Below the pieces are notes generated by a model. The model was not told the origin of the DNA. It saw nothing but the letters and a program-made list of their open reading frames with translations, and searched no databases. Below are positions 61,592 to 64,000 of a stretch of DNA of 64,000 bases, piece by piece. The translations under genes and the position numbers were made by a program. Source of the stretch: Planctomycetota bacterium (GTDB lineage Bacteria > Planctomycetota > Planctomycetia > Pirellulales > PNKZ01). Each line of letters opens with the position of its first letter. Position 1 is the stretch's first letter. The stretch lies in NCBI GenBank assembly GCA_018242585.1, contig JAFEBQ010000012.1, positions 84,563-148,562 of the forward strand, given 5' to 3'.

Positions 61592-62884
61592 CTAGCCAAT
61601 CTTCGGCAGCTCAAACCCCGCGCGGCGTTCGCGAACCAGCATGGCGTCGGCCTGGGGATCGCCGACGAACTTCTCGGCTTTCGCGTCCCACTGGAGTCGA
61701 CGCCCCGCCTCGCGGGCGATGTTCGCCAGGTGGCACGTCGTGATCGAGCGATGGCCGATTTCGACGTCGGCCACCGGCAACTTGCGACTGCAGATACAGT
61801 CGAGCCAATCTTGCAGGTGCGCCCGGGCCTGCCAGAGGGCTGTCTGGTCACTCCACTTCTTTTCTTCCGCGGCGACGTCGACCGATTTGAGGATTTCCGC
61901 GGCGATCTCGGGCGGGTTCGAGACGACCTTGTTGCGGTTGATTTCCAGCTTGCCGCGCTCGCCGACGAAAACCGCGCCCCCCATCGGCCCGCGATCGAGG
62001 ATAAACTTCACCTCGACGTCGTTGGCATAGCGCATGGCCACTTGCCCGTGTGAGCCTTCGCTCAGAGGCCAGATTTCCACCGGGCCAGCGCCGTCGGCGC
62101 CGAGCGCCCATTGAATCTGGTCGACGCCGTGCGCGCCCCAGTTGGTCATTTGGCCTCCCGAGAAATCACGCCAGGCCATCCAGCCCAGCCACTTCTTGTT
62201 GAACGGACGCATGACCGACTGGTTGAGCCACATGCTCCAGTCGAGCCCGGCCGTGACGGGCTCCTCGGCCGGCGCCGGCTCGGGCGCGGCGGCCGGCCCT
62301 GGGTAATTCACCGCACGAACTTCCAGCAGCTTGCCCAAGCCACCGTTACGGACAAATTCACAGGCCAACCGGTTGATGGCCATCGAGCGCTGCTGCGAGC
62401 CGACTTGCAGCACGCGGCCATAGTGCCGCACGGCGTCGGCCAGCGCGCGCCCTTCTTGCACGTACAGCGACAGGGGCTTCTCGGCGTAGACATCCTTGCC
62501 GGCCTGCAGGGCGTGAATGCACGGCAGCACGCGCTGGAACTCGCCGGTGCCGACGATCACGGCGTCGATATCCTGGCGGTCGAGCAATTGGCGATAGTCG
62601 GCCACGATGGGCCAGTCGCCTTGCTTGGCCGCTTTGAACGCCTCGGCCCGCGGCACGTTGCAATCAGACAACGCGACGATTTGGGCTCCCTCGGGCAACT
62701 GTTCAAGCAGCAACTTGGCGCGATTGCCAACGCCGATCGCGCCGACGCGAATCCGCTCGCTGGCCGGGCCGGCCTTCTCGGCCGCGCGCAACGTCGCGGG
62801 GCGGAGCGCGGCTGCGGCCAGTGCCGCGCCAGCCGAGGCCTGCAAGAAACTACGACGGTGAAGCGTGGCGGCGCGTCGTGGCAT
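61592..62884 (-). CDS. Exported Gfo/Idh/MocA-family oxidoreductase
   Basis: This 430-aa oxidoreductase has a twin-arginine leader ('HRRSFLQASAGAALAAAALR'), so it is probably moved to the periplasm after folding with NAD(P). The Rossmann motif is 'RVGAIGVGNRAKLLLEQL', and the catalytic EKP is in 'GKDVYAEKPLSLYVQEG'. The C-terminal domain contains 'WLGWMAWRDFSGGQMTNWGA'. A glycoside- or sugar-acid-related role is likely. The Tat leader distinguishes it from the cytoplasmic homologue at 50937-52046. Confidence 0.92.
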   Translation of the reverse strand: MPRRAATLHRRSFLQASAGAALAAAALRPATLRAAEKAGPASERIRVGAIGVGNRAKLLLEQLPEGAQIVALSDCNVPRAEAFKAAKQGDWPIVADYRQLLDRQDIDAVIVGTGEFQRVLPCIHALQAGKDVYAEKPLSLYVQEGRALADAVRHYGRVLQVGSQQRSMAINRLACEFVRNGGLGKLLEVRAVNYPGPAAAPEPAPAEEPVTAGLDWSMWLNQSVMRPFNKKWLGWMAWRDFSGGQMTNWGAHGVDQIQWALGADGAGPVEIWPLSEGSHGQVAMRYANDVEVKFILDRGPMGGAVFVGERGKLEINRNKVVSNPPEIAAEILKSVDVAAEEKKWSDQTALWQARAHLQDWLDCICSRKLPVADVEIGHRSITTCHLANIAREAGRRLQWDAKAEKFVGDPQADAMLVRERRAGFELPKIG

Positions 62885-63202
62885 GGGGGTACTCCCGTGA
62901 AAGAGTCTGACTCGTTCCGAGTGGGTTGTTGTTTGACGAACGAAGTGTCGTGAATCCGCGGAAGCAGCGCAACCAAGCTTACACGTGATTTACCGGGCCT
63001 CAAAACTTGCTATTGAATCACAATTGGCTGTGCTGCCGGGCGAGAGGCGTAAGGTCGGGCGGGTACCATCGCGCCATGGCGCCGCCGATTTGGGCAACAT
63101 GCATACTTGCTCCTCACAGACGTGGTCGTTAATGTCCAATCATACCAGGCCTGCGCACCTCGGTTAACGACTCGCCATTCTCCCTTCCTGAGGAGCTTTG
63201 TC
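62885..63202. other. Divergent intergenic region
   Basis: 318 bp between the oxidoreductase and phosphoesterase genes; no repeats or motifs recognised apart from the Shine-Dalgarno GAGGAG before 63203. Confidence 0.45.
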
Positions 63203-64000
63203 ATGTTTCGACCCACTCGTCGGCAAGTGCTGCGGTATGGCGCTGGTCTGGCCCTGGCGCCATCGCTGGGTGCGCTCGACGCGAATGTACTACGCGGGGC
63301 CGAACCGGCGGCCAAGCCGAAGATTGATCCCTACGCCGATGCCGTGCTGATTCCGGGCGAGCCTCCCGCGCTGACGGAAGGTTCGTTTACCGTCGCGGTG
63401 CTGCCCGACACCCAGCACTACAGCGAGAAGTATCCCGAGCAGTTCCATGCCCAGACCGAGTGGATCGTCGCGAACCGCCAGCGGCGAAACATCGCCTGTG
63501 TGCTGCATCTGGGTGACGTGACCAATCACAATACTGCGCCCGAGTGGGAAGTGGCTGCCAGCGCCATGAGCAAGCTGGACGGCGCCGTGCCCTATTTCAT
63601 GACGCTCGGCAATCACGATTACGGCGAGCAAGGAAAGTGCGACCAGCGCTCAACCCAGTTTCAGCAGTATTTCCCCGCGGACAAACTCCGCGCGCAGCGC
63701 GGCTTTGGCGGCATCTATGACCGTGCGGCCGAGCGGCTGGATAACAGCTATTACTTGTTCTCGGCCGGCGGGCGCGATTTCCTGGTCTTGTCGCTGGAAT
63801 TCGGCCCGCGCGGCGACGTCATCCGGTGGGCCAACGAAGTGGCTGCCCGACATCGCGATCGGCAGGCCATCCTGATCACGCACGCCTATATGTATTATGA
63901 CGAGACGCGCTACGATTGGGTCCAGCGCGGCAAGGATCAAAAGTGGAATCCGCACTCGTATCCGCTGGCCGCGCATTCGACGGACATCAACGACGGAGAA
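63203..64000 (+). CDS. Metallophosphoesterase with Tat-type leader (3' partial)
   Basis: This calcineurin-like phosphoesterase is cut by the right edge; 266 residues are visible and the frame is open to base 64000. The N-terminus 'MFRPTRRQVLRYGAGLALAP' looks like a twin-arginine leader. The metal motifs are 'TVAVLPDTQHYSEKYPEQ' (Asp), 'VLHLGDVTNH' (GDxxxx), 'FMTLGNHDYGEQ' (GNHD) and 'AILITHAYMYYDE' (His). It probably hydrolyses a phosphoester outside the cytoplasm. ATG 63203 follows GAGGAG. Confidence 0.92.
   Translation, partial: MFRPTRRQVLRYGAGLALAPSLGALDANVLRGAEPAAKPKIDPYADAVLIPGEPPALTEGSFTVAVLPDTQHYSEKYPEQFHAQTEWIVANRQRRNIACVLHLGDVTNHNTAPEWEVAASAMSKLDGAVPYFMTLGNHDYGEQGKCDQRSTQFQQYFPADKLRAQRGFGGIYDRAAERLDNSYYLFSAGGRDFLVLSLEFGPRGDVIRWANEVAARHRDRQAILITHAYMYYDETRYDWVQRGKDQKWNPHSYPLAAHSTDINDGE

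Noticed and set aside
1..64000. Insertion sequence or prophage
   Set aside because: No transposase, integrase or phage structural gene was recognised; repeat families are non-coding only.

Overview
The window looks like chromosomal DNA of a planctomycete, probably of the Pirellulales type. The grounds are the high GC content, long intergenic stretches, a DUF1501 protein and Gfo/Idh/MocA oxidoreductases with Tat-type leaders, glycine dehydrogenase split into two subunits, an ECF sigma/anti-sigma pair, and many small secreted proteins with no recognisable family. This is inferred from gene content; no rRNA is present. I see no transposase, phage gene or CRISPR array. Both edges cut a gene: an efflux adaptor on the left and a metallophosphoesterase on the right.

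Layout. 0-3 kb: MacA/MacB-type adaptor and permease. 3-9.3 kb: a secreted protein, a KAP-like membrane NTPase, a lipoprotein, a tiny Cys-rich exported protein with its own promoters and terminator, a zinc-ribbon coiled-coil protein, and GreA. 9.3-14.2 kb (minus): an ECF sigma factor, anti-sigma factor and 600-aa secreted protein with overlapping frames, then ruvC, ruvA and a DUF167 gene. 14.4-16.2 kb: small proteins and an FHA protein. 16.3-22 kb (minus): a glycine cleavage locus gcvT-gcvH-gcvPA-gcvPB followed by a lipoate-ligase-like gene. 22.6-30 kb: an EboD-like sugar-phosphate cyclase, Dabb and EcsC proteins, a radical SAM protein, a PIN/TRAM protein, a dGTPase and a HIT protein. 30.4-34.3 kb: scpA, an MBL-fold nuclease-like protein, a HemW-like protein and YjbQ. 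35-40 kb: planctomycete-type hypotheticals. 40.1-45.4 kb: a tetR-adaptor-RND pump operon with a candidate operator. 45.4-54 kb: larC, a pseudo-receiver protein, a secreted protein, a ketosynthase lacking catalytic residues, an oxidoreductase and a membrane protein. 54.35 kb: tRNA-Leu(UAA). 54.5-64 kb: a sialidase, sugar acetyltransferase, efflux adaptor and TolC-like pair (convergent), DUF1501 protein, Flp pilin, oxidoreductase and phosphoesterase.

The most unusual content is between the genes. Several families of short dispersed repeats occupy the gaps. One outer inverted-repeat family (copies at 17066-17300, 22164-22423 and 24368-24583) encloses different inner repeats, like nested dolls, and two of these copies border or interrupt the gcv locus. 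A second family of composite four-hairpin elements (2981-3107, 10334-10472, 53881-53994) keeps its base pairing while its sequence changes between copies. These, the degenerate ketosynthase at 49599 and the KAP-like NTPase at 3912 are the best candidates for undescribed biology here.

Functionally, gcvT/H/P with the lipoate ligase should form one glycine-catabolism and one-carbon unit in which the ligase lipoylates GcvH. The RND operon is probably self-regulated by its TetR protein. ruvC and ruvA belong to Holliday-junction processing, but ruvB is not in the window.
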